Positions 1 to 11,615 of a stretch of DNA of 64,000 bases are shown in pieces. The notes beneath the pieces are model-generated. The model ran no database searches. It was not told where the DNA came from and worked only from the letters and a program-made list of their open reading frames with translations. A program made the position numbers and the translations under genes. The DNA comes from Psilocybe azurescens (lineage: Eukaryota; Basidiomycota; Agaricomycetes; Agaricales; Agrocybaceae): contig JAJIRX010000569.1 in the NCBI GenBank assembly GCA_023853785.1, forward strand, positions 310,001 through 374,000, given 5' to 3'. How positions within the stretch are numbered: position 1 is the first letter of the stretch; the number at the start of each line of letters is the position of its first letter.

Positions 1-3000
1 ATCAGCACCAGGTGGTCGTCTGACAGGAGTATTCGAGCGAGCCGCAGGCTCTGCTGGTTTAAGACGTTTTGCAAGGGAATCCTCGGTGGATGCCGTTGGC
101 TCTTCACGAGGCCTCTTGGCTGCACCCATAATGGAAACTCCGCCACTTATTGGTGCTGTAGGCGGGGGTCTCACAGGAGCAGTTCGCAAAGGAACTCCAC
201 GACCAGCTCCTAGAGGAGGACCTCCTCTTCCTAAGCCGCGCACGGCCCCTCCTCTTCCGCCTAGAGCCCCTGCCATTGCCGGATTCGTCGCCTGAGGTCT
301 CCGTGGAAGGTTGGCTGCATTAGTATTGGCAGCAGCAGCAGCAGCATTAGCAGCGGGACCAGCAGGCACCGGTCGCGGTTGAGGAGCATTAGCAGGAGGT
401 TGCGCAGCTGGAGTTGTTGTTGTAGCAGGAGACGTAGCAGCGTTGGGTCCCGTTGGTGGCACCGCAACAGAAGCAGCAGGGGCGGACGGTGGTGGCAAAA
501 CAATCCCTTGAGACTGCCAATCTTGAATCTGCGCTTCAAGATCCTTGACTCTCTTCTGTGCTTTCACCAATTGAGAGTCTTTCAGCTTTCCTTTTGTCGC
601 CGCCTCCATACGTCCGCGATCAACAGCGGAAGCAATTTCAATGACATGCTGAGCCTCCAGATCTTTCTTGAATTTGGCAAGTGCAGCGTCAATTGCGGCT
701 TGTTGTTCTTTGGGATCTGTGGTGGACTGAGGTGGAAGTTGCGATTGGAGAGCCTCCTTCACAGCGGTCTCAATACGAGTTTTCAACTCGGCTTCATGCT
801 TAGCCTTGAGTTGTTCTTCCAGCACACGCAGTTCCTCGGCATGGCGTCTCGCAAGCTCCTCTTGAGCAGAAGCGTCTGCACCGCCAGCTAAGCCAGCCTT
901 CGCCTTCTCGACTTCGGTGACGAGTGCAGCTTGTTTCTCCGCATCGGCAGCTTTGATTTTCATCAAATCTTGGATACGAGCTTGGAATTTGTCCTGTGTT
1001 CGAGTTTAGAAAACCATAAAGACACAATTGAACAATATTCTCACGTTCTGGAACTTGATGCTTCTGCTCTCGTTAATGGCTTTCTGGACTTCGGTAGTAG
1101 CATTCTGCAACACAATCAGAATGATTTACAGCTTGCCAACCAAGAATACAAACCTTGAGTTTTTCCAGTGCCTCGTCTCGCGCTTGTATGAGTTGGGTCT
1201 TTTCAGCTTCCCAGTTGGCCGGTGTACTAGCTGCGTCGGTAGTCGCTGCGGGGGTGCTTTACTCCAAGCCTCTTTCTCAGCAAGCAATTTATCGCGTTCT
1301 GCTCTTAAAGTCGTCTAAAAGCACTCTTAGCTCACTCCCCATTACTTAAAGAACTTGGCTTACGAGGAGTGCATTTTGCTTCTGCAGTTCTTCAGCCTGG
1401 GTAGCAGACGCTGGGGCAGCCTCAAGTTTCGATGTCTTCAGGGCATTGTTTTCTTGCTCCAGTGTGGCGACCTTTGCCTCGAGTTGTCGTTTTTCTTCCG
1501 TCAACATCGACTTTTGAGAGTTAAGTTCACCCAATTTGGCCTTGAACCCTTGCGTATTCTTAGTGGAGCTCTCTCTGTGAGCTCGGAGGTTTGTCTCCAA
1601 GGCGTCAATCTGTGATACGATATGTTGTTCAGAATGTCTTCACGTCTCGAGAGCAAAATAATGCTTGCCCTAGTGGACAGAGTTGCGATTTCTGCTTCTT
1701 TCTCCTTGACCTTCTCGTCAGACGAGGAAGAGGCAGTCTTCAGCTGTGTGATCTCATCTTTGAGAGCCTGAACCTCCGATGGGTCGATTCGGTCGTACTT
1801 GTAGAAGCAAATTAGTGAAAAATATTATTTGATAAGACATTAAAAATATACCTTGCTGAGGAGCTGCGTGTTCCTCTCTTGCCATCTTCTCGATTCCTGC
1901 TCAAGGCGCTGCATTTGCCCCCTCGTGACCTCAAGTTCTGCTTGCGCAGAACGCGCTTGCTCTTTAGCAGGTTCGAGTTCTTGAGAAAGTTGATTGAGTT
2001 TGGTATCGAGGTCGCGAGCCTTCTTTGAAGCACTCTCGCACTCCGCTCTCAAAGTAGCATTGCTCTCGCGCAAGATGTTAAGCTGATTGATCCTCTCAAC
2101 GAGTTCTGCGTGTTGTGCTGCAGACGCGGTGTTTTCAACGGCTCGTTCGCGTTCCTTCAAGATACTTCAGTACAAATCCTGTATTTGCAGTAAAATTATA
2201 GTCGCTTACCTCGGCAAGTGTAGCACGAGTTTCTTCCAGGGTCTGCGTGACGCGATTGATTTGACTCTTGAGAACTTCGTTCTCGCGCTTGCTCATCTCA
2301 AGCTGTAGATCGACAATGCCTTTTTCTTTACGCAGATACGTGAGGACAGACATGAGTTCGGAGACCTTATTATCAGTAACCGGTGTATCGCTTTGAGCAG
2401 CTTCTACAGGAGTGTCGGCGGCCTGTCGTATGCGCGTTGCTTGCGCGCTGACAGACTCGAGGTGCTCATGCAAAATCGTGTTTTGCTGCGATAGGTCATG
2501 GCAGCTAATTTCGAGGGTAAGCAATGCAAATACAATCACAGTTAGGTAAGATAATTACCGGGCGTTCAAATCAGCGACTTCTTTATCCAGAGCCTCCTTC
2601 TGTTGTCTCCAGCTATTCTCCGAAGATGCGAGTTTGGCTTGTGCGGTTTCGGCAGCAGTAAGATGTTCACGAGCGGCGGCATGAGACGTCGAAACTTCCT
2701 TCTTGAGGCCTTCGATCAGCTTCATTGACTCTGCATGCGCAATGATCTCATGAGAATATCGCTCTTCAGCGGCCTGAAGTCCGGATGAAGTTAGCATACA
2801 ATAAGGAACGGAATCAACGGAAATCTACGCACTTTAGCACGATCTTCTAAGCTTCGAAGTTCTTGCTCTCTCGAGCTGCGATCACTTTCCGAATGTTTCT
2901 CCGAAGTGCTCATGTCGACGATGGTGTCTTCCAACGTCTTCTTGTCGTTGATCCACGCAGTTCGTTCTAATTCGAATGACTTCTGCGCGTCATTGTATTG

Positions 3001-6000
3001 AGTTTTAATCGCACTGAGCTCGTTGGAAGCCTGATCCAATCTTTCTTGCAACGCTTTGATTTCAGACTGAAAGAATGAGGAATAAAAATAGAAAAGCAGA
3101 AGATTGATACACTACCTCTTGACGGGCAATCTGGGCCTCTGAGGATGCCTTGTATTCGTCGAATGTCGAGTTGAGCGACGATAAAGCAGCTTCGCTTGCT
3201 TGACTGATCTCTTGGTATTGATCCCGATGACTCCTTGCTGCCGCGAGATCGACTTCAGTCACCTTCAACGAGGCCCTGCAGAGTAAAGACAAATGAAATT
3301 AGTCTTGACAAGCACAACGATAAATGAGAAAGACAGTACCGCAGTTCAGCTACTTCGGTCTCAAGCTGTTGTTCGCGACTCGCATCTTGATCAACAGGTT
3401 GAGCGGGACCTGTTGGTCCAGTTCGACGCTCGTACACTGCAAGCTTTTCTTCGTTTCCTTTAAGTTGCTTAACCAAGTCATTTACTTTCTCTTCCAAATG
3501 TTTGCGGCTCGTCTGAGCTTCGACAAGGCTTTCACGAGTGGTCGAACATTCTTGCAACTAGAGAAGTGGTTCATCAAAATCACTGACAAATTGTAAATCC
3601 GCGCCAAAACAGACCTTCTTTTCAAGACGGGTTTGCAGATCTTTCAGCTCAAGCTCCTTCTGAAGTGTCAAGTGTCGGACAGAATCACGTTCCTGTACAA
3701 CCTGTGCACGAAGGTCATGCCTAACATATCAAGACAATGTCAATACCACAAAACATCCACCAAGGAAAGGAACACTCACGTCTGGCCTTCCAGCATCTGC
3801 AGCTGACTTTCAAGACGGCGACGATCGTTTTCGCCAGATCGCTCTAAGTCGTTGTGCATCTTTTGGACGTTGCTCATGAGATCGGACAGATGTGATCGTT
3901 CCATGGCAAGCGACCGGTTCTCTTCTACTAGTCGGCCTTGCACGCTCTAAGAACTGGTCAGGCTACTGTACCCAAAAAATGAAATCAAACAGAAGACGTA
4001 CCTCCCAGATCTTTTTTTTCAGCACGAAGGTTGGCACAATCATTACGGAATTGTTCGAGATTACCGAGAGCTTCTTGATATTCTTCCGAGATCCGGTTGC
4101 ATTCGATGTCAAAGCGAATATTTTGTTCGTGCAGTTGAGAATTTCTCCTGCTTAGATCATTGATTTCGCGGTTGTGAACTTCGAACCGTTCTTCGGCATT
4201 GCGGAGACGGCCTATCAAAATGTTAACAAGAGTGTCGGCATATCAACTGCCAAATTTTTACCTGACAGATACTCAATTTTGGCGTTAGCCTTTGCGAGTG
4301 AAGCTCCCATTGAGTTCAGTTCTCGCTGCGAATTGGTAAGCTCGTCACGAAGACGCCCAGAATCAACGTTAGTTTCCGTTTTGTACGCCTCGAATTGACT
4401 ATGGATTTCCTCCAACTCTTTTGCAAGTTCAGTTTCAGGAACATGAGAACTATCGCCGTTCGTGATCGCCATAACACGCGAGCCTGTAGCTTTCTCCTGT
4501 CTCAACAGCATGGCTTTCAGTGTGTCGCGTTCTTTGACATAGGCTTGAATAATGCCATCACTGCTCTTCTTCTGTCGTTCCAATTGAGCTGCAAGATCCT
4601 GCATAGCTTCATGAGCTTCGCGGATAGCTTCAGCTTGCTCCTTCTCCATCGCCTCACGATAATCTCTTTCCTCGCTCTCCATCTTCTCTCCCTAGATCCC
4701 TCGTAATCCTTAGGAGTCGTTGGTTTTGTTCTTGAAGTTGGGTGATGCTTCGGAATACAACCAGATTGTTGGATATGAGGGCCTGAGTATCACCGTCACT
4801 TGCAAGAGGGAGGGCTTCGATGTCTGCATCTGGCGGGTATCGTAGGGTCATCGCGGCGTGTAAGTTCGCGAGTAAGTGCCTGGACTTGGCGACCGAGGTC
4901 TTCAAGTTGTTTTTCGACCAACTGATTTTCGCGAGTGAGTTTGTTCAGCTTCTGTGTTTGCTCTTGAGCGAGGTTGGCCTGATAGTCCCGGTCTCCAATT
5001 GCCTGAGAGAGCTGAGATCCCAGCTGCGAGGCCTCAACCTGTAGACGTTCATACTCGATGCGTTGCTGGGATAGAATTGGCGCCTTACAAAATACTTCAA
5101 TTTTGGTCAAGAGATGAATGTTAAAACAGGACTTACCCGTTCCTCAATCTGAGCCAAGACGGCAGACAACGTACGATCCATGTGGTCGTACTCGGCAATC
5201 TTCTTAGCATGATCCTCCTGCAGCCGCACGTAATCGGCATATACTTCGGTGAAAGTCTTTCCGCTGCGCTGGGACCTGCTAGCCATGGCCACTGTAGGAC
5301 TAAGTCCCATCATGCCGTCAATACTTAAGTCTGCAGCACCAGGAGTTCTGAACGGCGTCGAGGGTGCGTTTCTTCCAGGAGTGGGAAGCTCTCCTTTGCC
5401 AATTCTGTCCAGAACGCCCTCCAACTCTTCGAGTCGTTTCTCGGCCTCCTCACGTCGTCTCCTCTCCCTTTCTGTCTCTTCTCTCAGCTTGAATTCCCTC
5501 TTCTCAGCCTTTTCGCCGACTGTTGCCCATTCGCGTTCTATATTTTCCACGATGTCTTTCGCCTGTTTCTCCCGCTCTTCCATCATCGCTACAAGGCGCT
5601 TCAGACCATCTGCTTCGTTTGAATATCGAGCTTCTTGCTCGGCCAGTTGCCCTGTCAATGTCTGAACCTTGTTCAACGCCTGCGAAAGTTGATGTCCCTG
5701 GCTGGTATGAGATGATTGAAGAGCCTTGAAAGATGCTTCTAAAGATGATTGAGATTGAGTGGTGGAGTCATATGAGGCCTGAAGAGTTGCAATTTCAGCG
5801 TGTTTCGTTCGTCGGTATTTAGCGAATTCGTCCGTTTTTGTGGTCAACTCGGTATTAGCTCGCTCGGCTTCAGCCTGTGCCAACTGGAGCTGCTGGGTGA
5901 GGGAGTCTATTTTAAACTGCGCGGATGTAAGTGTGTGCTTGCAGCCATTTCCGTGAAAACGCACCTTAGTTGCTGTTTCTGAAGACCGTAATTCTCGAAC

Positions 6001-6730
6001 TTGTCCCTCCAGGACTTGATGCTCTTGGCGCGCCTCCTTGAGGTTGGCTCGGAGAGTTTGAATTTCCTCTTTGCAAGGTCAGTAGGAGCCACCAAAGGCT
6101 GAATAGTTAAACATACCGTCTCTTTGTGAACTCTCGTCCTTCAGGCGGCTAATTACACCCACTAATTCGCGCTTCTCTCTTTCTGTGTCATCTACTCGTC
6201 TTTTGAGGTTTGTAACTTCGGTTGAGGAGGATGATTGAGTGCTAGACAAAGTAGCGAGTTGGGTTTGCAAAGCTGCCTTTTCCTCGACTGAATGTCATAC
6301 AAAACTGCCATAAGTGTCTATGATTGCCCACAAATGTATATTTCACGAACCTAGCTTAGAATTCTCTTCCTTAAGCTTCTCGAGTTCTTCGTGGGCGTTT
6401 TCAATCGACGACTCCAAGTCTTTAGAGGAGCTTTCTTTGTCTTGTAAGGCCTGGTCAAGTTCAACGTCCTTCCGCTCCAAGTCGGCCTTGGCTTCATCGC
6501 GCTCTCTTTCAGTGGAATCCGAGGTTGACGACATGTGTGATGAGTACACGGTATAGATTTACTACATCCTCATTGGACAGAGTGGTCAGGTTGATGTCGG
6601 GTAAGATATCGGACAGGGTATCCTCATCAATGTCGTCTGGCAGTACAACGCTGAGTGTTTGAGGTACTTCTGGGCCATCGCTGCTTTGCTCAGCAGCAGC
6701 CGCCTTAGATTTCCTTCGCGTTTTCATCAT
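1..6730 (-). CDS. MLP1: Nuclear-basket nucleoporin TPR/MLP1-like, 3' end cut off
   Basis: A long coiled-coil protein split by many short introns. The family forms the nuclear basket on the inner face of the pore, where it anchors mRNA export and quality-control factors. The start is the double Met at 6730, followed by a basic stretch (KTRRKSK). Nearly all of the rest is heptad-rich Glu/Lys/Gln/Leu coiled coil. Recognisable family signatures are the YDRIDP segment (about 1800) and RLVEENRSL (about 3930). The C-terminal tail (1-600) is low complexity: Pro/Ala/Thr, an Ala/Asn run near 320-350, then Gly-Arg-rich RGG-like sequence and a basic AAKRPREEP patch, as in MLP1/TPR tails. The frame breaks at four homopolymers: G5 at 1250, T8 at 4012, CCC at 4690 and GGG at 4835. 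Conserved coiled coil resumes in another frame each time, so these look like base-call errors. The gene continues beyond position 1. Confidence 0.9.
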
Positions 6731-7287
6731 GGCGATGATTGTTCTCCTGAAAGCGCGTCCGCCGAGATGGACTACAAAGACTGCTGGTTTCTAAGTTGGA
6801 GAAGCAGGTGAGATGGTTAGTGGTTGAAGCAGAGCTCGAGTCCGAACGGTTATATTACGATGAAATTGAATTGATTCTCCTTGGGACTTGAGAGTATTGA
6901 ATGAAGAGACGCCTGCGACAAGCGTACGACTAAGAGGGAATGAGTGGCGGAGACGTGGTCAATAGATTCGCCTTCGCTTCGGGTAAGATGGTTGAACTCG
7001 TAGTCGATGAGGGCGTTGTTGATCGGCCGCGCTGGGGGAGGAACAGCGAGGACGATATCAGGAGATGAATGAGAATTCCCCAATGACTGAGTTCGCAAGC
7101 GCACAATGGGCTCGCGAACACGTGCTTGCTTATGTAACGGACCATTGTTCTTGAACCTTATTTTCCAGAACCTCTCTTGTCAACACAACTTGCAATCTTT
7201 GGGTGAGTCGAATAATCAGTTCCTTTCTCTCCATATTCTTGTACTAAACGCATAAATAGTCACCTCTGACTCATATCTGCATTCAAA
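6731..7287. promoter_or_regulatory. Shared upstream region between TPR/MLP1 and uS10
   Basis: About 560 bases separate the divergent starts of the nucleoporin gene (minus) and the ribosomal protein gene (plus), so both promoters should lie here. Short open frames inside it (6850-7145) look like chance. Pyrimidine-rich sequence with TTTCTCTCC lies just before the uS10 start, as is usual for ribosomal protein genes. No specific factor site was identified. Confidence 0.4.
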
Positions 7288-7827
7288 ATGAGCTACGTCG
7301 CCAAAGGAGAAAAAGAATACGATGCCACAGGTGCTCAGGTCCCTGGAGCCAAAATTCACAAAATCCGTATCACCCTCACGAGCAGCAACGTGAAGAACCT
7401 TGAGAAGTGTAAGCGATCTCCTTTCATTCCATTCTATAGGCATTATTGATCTTTTTGCAGTCTCCGCCGACCTTATCAACCGTGCTAAGGACAAGCAGCT
7501 CCGCGTCAAGGGCCCCGTCCGCCTCCCCACTAAGGTCCTCAAGATCACCACCCGTAAAACTGTGAGACCAATCCGTAACTTCCAGCTCTGTATAGCATTT
7601 TATGACGCATGTAAATGTAGCCCTGTGGTGAAGGTTCCAAGACCTGGGATCGTTATGAGTTGAAGGTCCACAAGCGCCTCATCGACTTGCACTCCTCCAG
7701 CGAGATCGTCAAGCAGATCGTATGTATTCCGTTGTTTTCTCTATATCACTGTTTTTCTTATTCTCTACTACAGACCAGCATCAGCTTGGAGCCCGGTGTC
7801 GAGGTCGAAGTCACCATCTCTGCTTAA
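7288..7827 (+). CDS. RPS20: 40S ribosomal protein S20 (uS10)
   Basis: A small-subunit ribosomal protein of the uS10 family, which sits in the head of the 40S subunit. Four exons join cleanly in frame: 7288-7408, 7461-7561, 7621-7719 and 7774-7827, all with GT..AG introns of 52-59 bases. The product is about 124 residues, normal for the family. Diagnostic segments are [19 protein letters not shown] near the N-terminus, [22 protein letters not shown] in the middle (split here by an intron) and the [15 protein letters not shown] helix. The short C-terminus ends [14 protein letters not shown]. The start is the first ATG, shortly after a pyrimidine-rich leader. No frame problem was seen in this gene. 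Confidence 0.97.
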
Positions 7828-8261
7828 GGAATATTCTTTCGGTCATCTGCACATTGCATTTGCTAGTCCTACCTCAGACCATATGTGTATCGTTAATTCG
7901 TTGTGCAATGGTTATATATTCGTATCAAAACAGTCGTGATGCTCTAAGCTGTAAACTTGCTACTACTTTGAGTGACGCGCTCCTAATAAGCTGCGCAAGC
8001 ATACCCATTCAAGTCTTTTTCTGAGTTCGAGTCCGCGATAAGACAGAGATGTTATATATCTATTCTTTGATATATGCATTGCTTGCCTCTGGGGCTCAGC
8101 TAGTTCTCGGTTTCGATGCTTGAAATGAAAACTTTTTCAATGTTCATTCTATTTTTGGCAGTCAATACTTTCAATTAACGAGAAAGGGTGCTACCTTGTA
8201 AAGAAACCACCGCTACTCCCGAAGTTCCAGGTAGTATCTGCTCTTCCGACATTGCCCAAAG
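7828..8261. other. Intergenic: uS10 3' region and promoter of the next gene
   Basis: AT-rich sequence holding the uS10 3' UTR and the upstream region of the small basic protein gene. I see no supported coding sequence or repeat. Confidence 0.4.
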
Positions 8262-8616
8262 ATGGGAAAAAGTGCCAAAGTCCATAAACGAGTGGTGTGT
8301 AACCGCCTTCTGCTTAAATCTATCAGCGATTCTAAATACTATGACAATCTAGCCGAAGAAGTCGAAATCGAGCACAACGACTGCAACCTCGTCAGCTCCA
8401 TCTGCATCTTCCTCACGTACCCAAGTGCAGACATCAAAGAAGCATTCTGCACTAAAAGAAAAGGCCGGAAAGGGTAAAGGGTCGTCGACAACCCCCAAAG
8501 GAGGTGTCCTTGGAGGAGCGGACTATCTGTCGCTATTGATGGGCTCCCGGAGAAAAATAGCGGAAGAAGCGAAAAAACTACCAAAAGACAACGCAGAGAT
8601 GGTAGTGGATTCATGA
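8262..8616 (+). CDS. Small basic conserved-looking protein of unknown function
   Basis: Two exons. The first is only 30-33 bases and encodes MGKSAKVHKR. An intron of about 60 bases ends at CTAG 8352, and the second exon (8353-8616) then runs in frame to TGA. The product is about 99 residues and very basic: a Lys/Ser/Thr/Ala-rich linker (PKKSKSSTTTATSS), KEKAGKGKG, then a more structured C-terminus with GGVLGGADYLSLLMGSRRK and AEEAKKLP. Position-specific residues at both ends and a clean splice support a real gene. The composition suggests a nuclear or nucleolar protein; this is inference. I do not recognise the family. The ORF starting at GTG 8425 is only part of exon 2. Confidence 0.65.
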
Positions 8617-9596
8617 AATAACTTTTTCTGCAGTACATTAAATTGGCGCAGACTTTGGTATTAACCCAGGGTTGTTGTTTGGTGGTGGATTTTAGTGTGT
8701 TGCCATTCCTTCACTAGTCTAATTCATGAATCATTTGACTATCCCTGCCGTATGATAGCGTCTGCTATTGTAGTCAATGATAAGAAATATCGTTGATGAT
8801 TCTCTCTATTCTTTTCGGCATCAGCACAGGCTTGTGGCGTATCTCGTATCCCATCGACCACTCATGGCCTGCCCTGCCTCGAACCTGTCTTTCCAAGTTA
8901 CGCCCCCAGAATCATCAATGGATATAAACGTTCCCATCTCAACGTTAGAACGTCGATGTGCTGACTAGATGCTGTCAGCATCGAATAGCCTGTGATGAAG
9001 CCCTAGGAACGTCTGGCCAGCCTGTCTACACAGGCCTTACTTAGAATCTACAAATGTCCCTGATGAATGTCATTTCCGGCAATCTCATCTTACTCAAGGC
9101 CGCTCAACGACGTTACGATAGACGATATAAATCGCCCACCAATGCATGCCAAATACATACTTAAGGTGGTCCTAAGAGCCGTACTCTTCCTTTGATATTG
9201 GTAGTCTGCCGTTCCTCTGGACTCGCGTGGTGACCGGCCGTGATTCACAACGCAAAAAGTGCGATAGAAGCGTTGTTCATCTTTATTCATTCATCACTAT
9301 TGATATATCAGGGTAGGTAGGTACTGTACAAATTAATGGACAAACTACCATTCTCCATGAAGGAAGCGCCGCCTTTTGTAGCCGCCAAGAAAAGAACAGA
9401 GGGAAAGAAAAAAGAATGCGGTGCCCCGAGTGTTCATCACGGACCTACTGGCTAAAATTGTCTTGAATGAAACGAAAGCGAAAGGTCAAAGGCTAAAAAA
9501 TACAGTGCGAAGAGGGAGAGTGTCCTAAGCCCGTCAATATAACAAGAAATTTATGCTTCTGAAAACCAAAAGAAACCAACGAAAAGGGAACTGCGA
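8617..9596. other. Intergenic region, about 1 kb
   Basis: No coding sequence I can support. Short open frames on both strands (for example 8777-8968 plus and 9090-9290 minus) lack splice logic or recognisable motifs. The right half probably holds the 3' UTR of the minus-strand membrane protein gene ending at 9597. Confidence 0.35.
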
Positions 9597-11294
9597 TTAT
9601 CGGGCAATTCCATACCAATCCGAACTGCCTCTACCGCTTGCTCCGGATAATACACGACCCTTGCTTGGGCTTCCTACATCTCGAGGGTTAACCGGCAGTC
9701 CTACGCCACCAACTGGTCTGCTTGTGCGTAAACTACTTTCCAGGATCGAGGGTGTGATTGAATTTCGTCCAGAGTCAAATGGGTTCACTGAATATCCCGA
9801 GAACGTCATCGAGACTGGCCCAGCTGGTACATCTGATGGATCTCGCCTGTGAAAAGTAGTACTATCCGGCGCGAGGTATGTAGCGACTGGAATTGCCAAT
9901 GACGGGGAAGGGGAAAGAGTGGCTAGGGGTTGGACTGTTCCTGTTGAATTCTTCCTGCTCGGGTTGTTTTCGAACTGCAGTGTTGCCATGTTCAGCATCC
10001 CTTCAATGTCCAGGGACTGTAAGGAAACCCGATTCTCGGATCGAGGAGACTGTACCAATATGCGCGATGACGACGATTGCGGGGAACCGACTTGGGTACT
10101 AGCCGCGACTTTGTGGTCCTCTGATACGACCTGTACCCAAGAAGACATGCTCCCTCTTTGGAATTTTGAATTGGTCGGCGACAAGAAAGACGAATTTACG
10201 GCGTAAATGGGATTGGCGACCGTTCCACCTGGGCCAGGTGAGTTTCCTCTGGAGTTAGATACTTGTTGGCTCTTTTCTTCCTCCATGATACTCTTTTCCC
10301 ACTGTGAAGTTTCCACGTCTGCCTGATTTTTTCGGCGTCTTCGGCGATCCCGGATTACGAAAATTATCATGGCGAGAGCAATTAGGCCCACGACGCCCCC
10401 TCCTACGGTCCCGCCTATGATTATAGCTCTGTTTCGCAGTAAATAACCGATTCAAAGAAATTGCAAGCTAGGTTTACGAACTTTGACGGGATTGGTGTGG
10501 AGTCCGACTCCTCGCCATCCGAGCTGCCGACGTTGGCCATGTTGACAGGTTTGCGCAAGCAAGCAGAGTTGCTGGCGGCGTCACCTCCAACTATATAACA
10601 AGACATATGTGAGTAACTGAGACGCGTTATCTACAATATGAAATCCCACCAGTGATAATCGTGGATGTTTCCCGGAAGCCGCTCCCATCCACGAGCAGTA
10701 AGATCTCCTTTCCTCGGGCGAAGTTGACCAAATATCTTGCAGAACCAACGGTAGTGTTGTCTGAGGTCATATTGAGAAGACTCGAGGAGCCTTTTGGATT
10801 ATACAGACGAACAACCGGGGCCTTGGGGACAACTGTGGTGTCGTAGTTGATCGTTAGCTCTTCGCACTGAGCGACTTCACTGGCTATTGCGAAACGCCTT
10901 GGCTCATCCGAGTTGCCTTGGGGGAGACATGAGGTGCTACTCTGCTCGGAAGCGACGACTCGGATTAAGTCAGAAACGGAGATGAGGTTCTCCCCAGTCT
11001 CGTCGTCGAGAGAAGTGAGAAAATTAGAGCCAGCAGGTAAAGGAATGGATGAAACAAAAACGCCATTAGAAACAAGAGAGGGGTTTTGCAGTGGAACAGA
11101 TATCGCAGTAGAGTTTATAGGGAGAATCAACAAGGATGCCGGGATACTGGCATTCGTAAGGTTGGACCCAGCGAAAGGAACGATGAACTGTTGGCACTGT
11201 TGGACCTCAGTGAAGTTGAATCTAAGGCCGCTAGCGGGAACGACCTGCATCCCAAGGGCTAAAACCCGCAAAACACACCAGCAAGGATCAGCAT
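9597..11294 (-). CDS. Single-pass cell-surface protein with extracellular domain and basic stop-transfer
   Basis: Three exons: about 11294-10650, 10590-10482 and 10428-9597. The N-terminus MLILAGVFCGF is an obvious signal peptide. It sits one base out of frame with the rest at an A4 run (11261-11264), so one base is probably missing there. The extracellular part has Asn-X-Ser/Thr sites and the start GLRFNFTEVQQCQQF, typical of a class of agaric membrane proteins. Exon 3 begins with the transmembrane helix (GGVVGLIALAMIIFVI) followed by RDRRRRRK. The cytoplasmic tail is about 230 residues, Ser/Pro-rich and probably disordered, ending SDWYGIAR. The layout resembles fungal proteins annotated with an EGFR-like transmembrane-juxtamembrane segment. 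Ligand and role are unknown. Confidence 0.8.
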
Positions 11295-11615
11295 TGCGAA
11301 CCTTGAAGCGCAGGCGCCGGACTAGCCAGAACAGAAGAGAAATAAGAGAAGGAAAAGGAAGAATGTGGGACTGTCTAAGTTTCCATTTCTCTTAGAGAAC
11401 GGCACACCCCTGATATGTTTTCTCACTGGCAGACTGTTCAGTTCTTGGCCAAGCTCACATGGGTCGCAACGACGGAAAGAAATCTACAACAACCGCCGTG
11501 TGTCCCAATTAGGAAGGTTGTGATTGCCCTTCTTCCGATGATCGATCTCATTTCCAACACCCCATTTACGATCGACCAATAATCCCACGTGACATCATAC
11601 CTCTCACTCTTAACC
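11295..11615. promoter_or_regulatory. Divergent promoter region
   Basis: About 320 bases separate the divergent starts of the surface protein (minus) and the BCKDH E1 alpha gene (plus). It must hold both core promoters. No specific element is claimed. Confidence 0.35.

Noticed and set aside
379..891. 170-codon plus-strand frame near the window start
   Set aside because: It is antisense to the clearly coding MLP1/TPR tail and has Cys/Arg/Leu-rich shadow composition.
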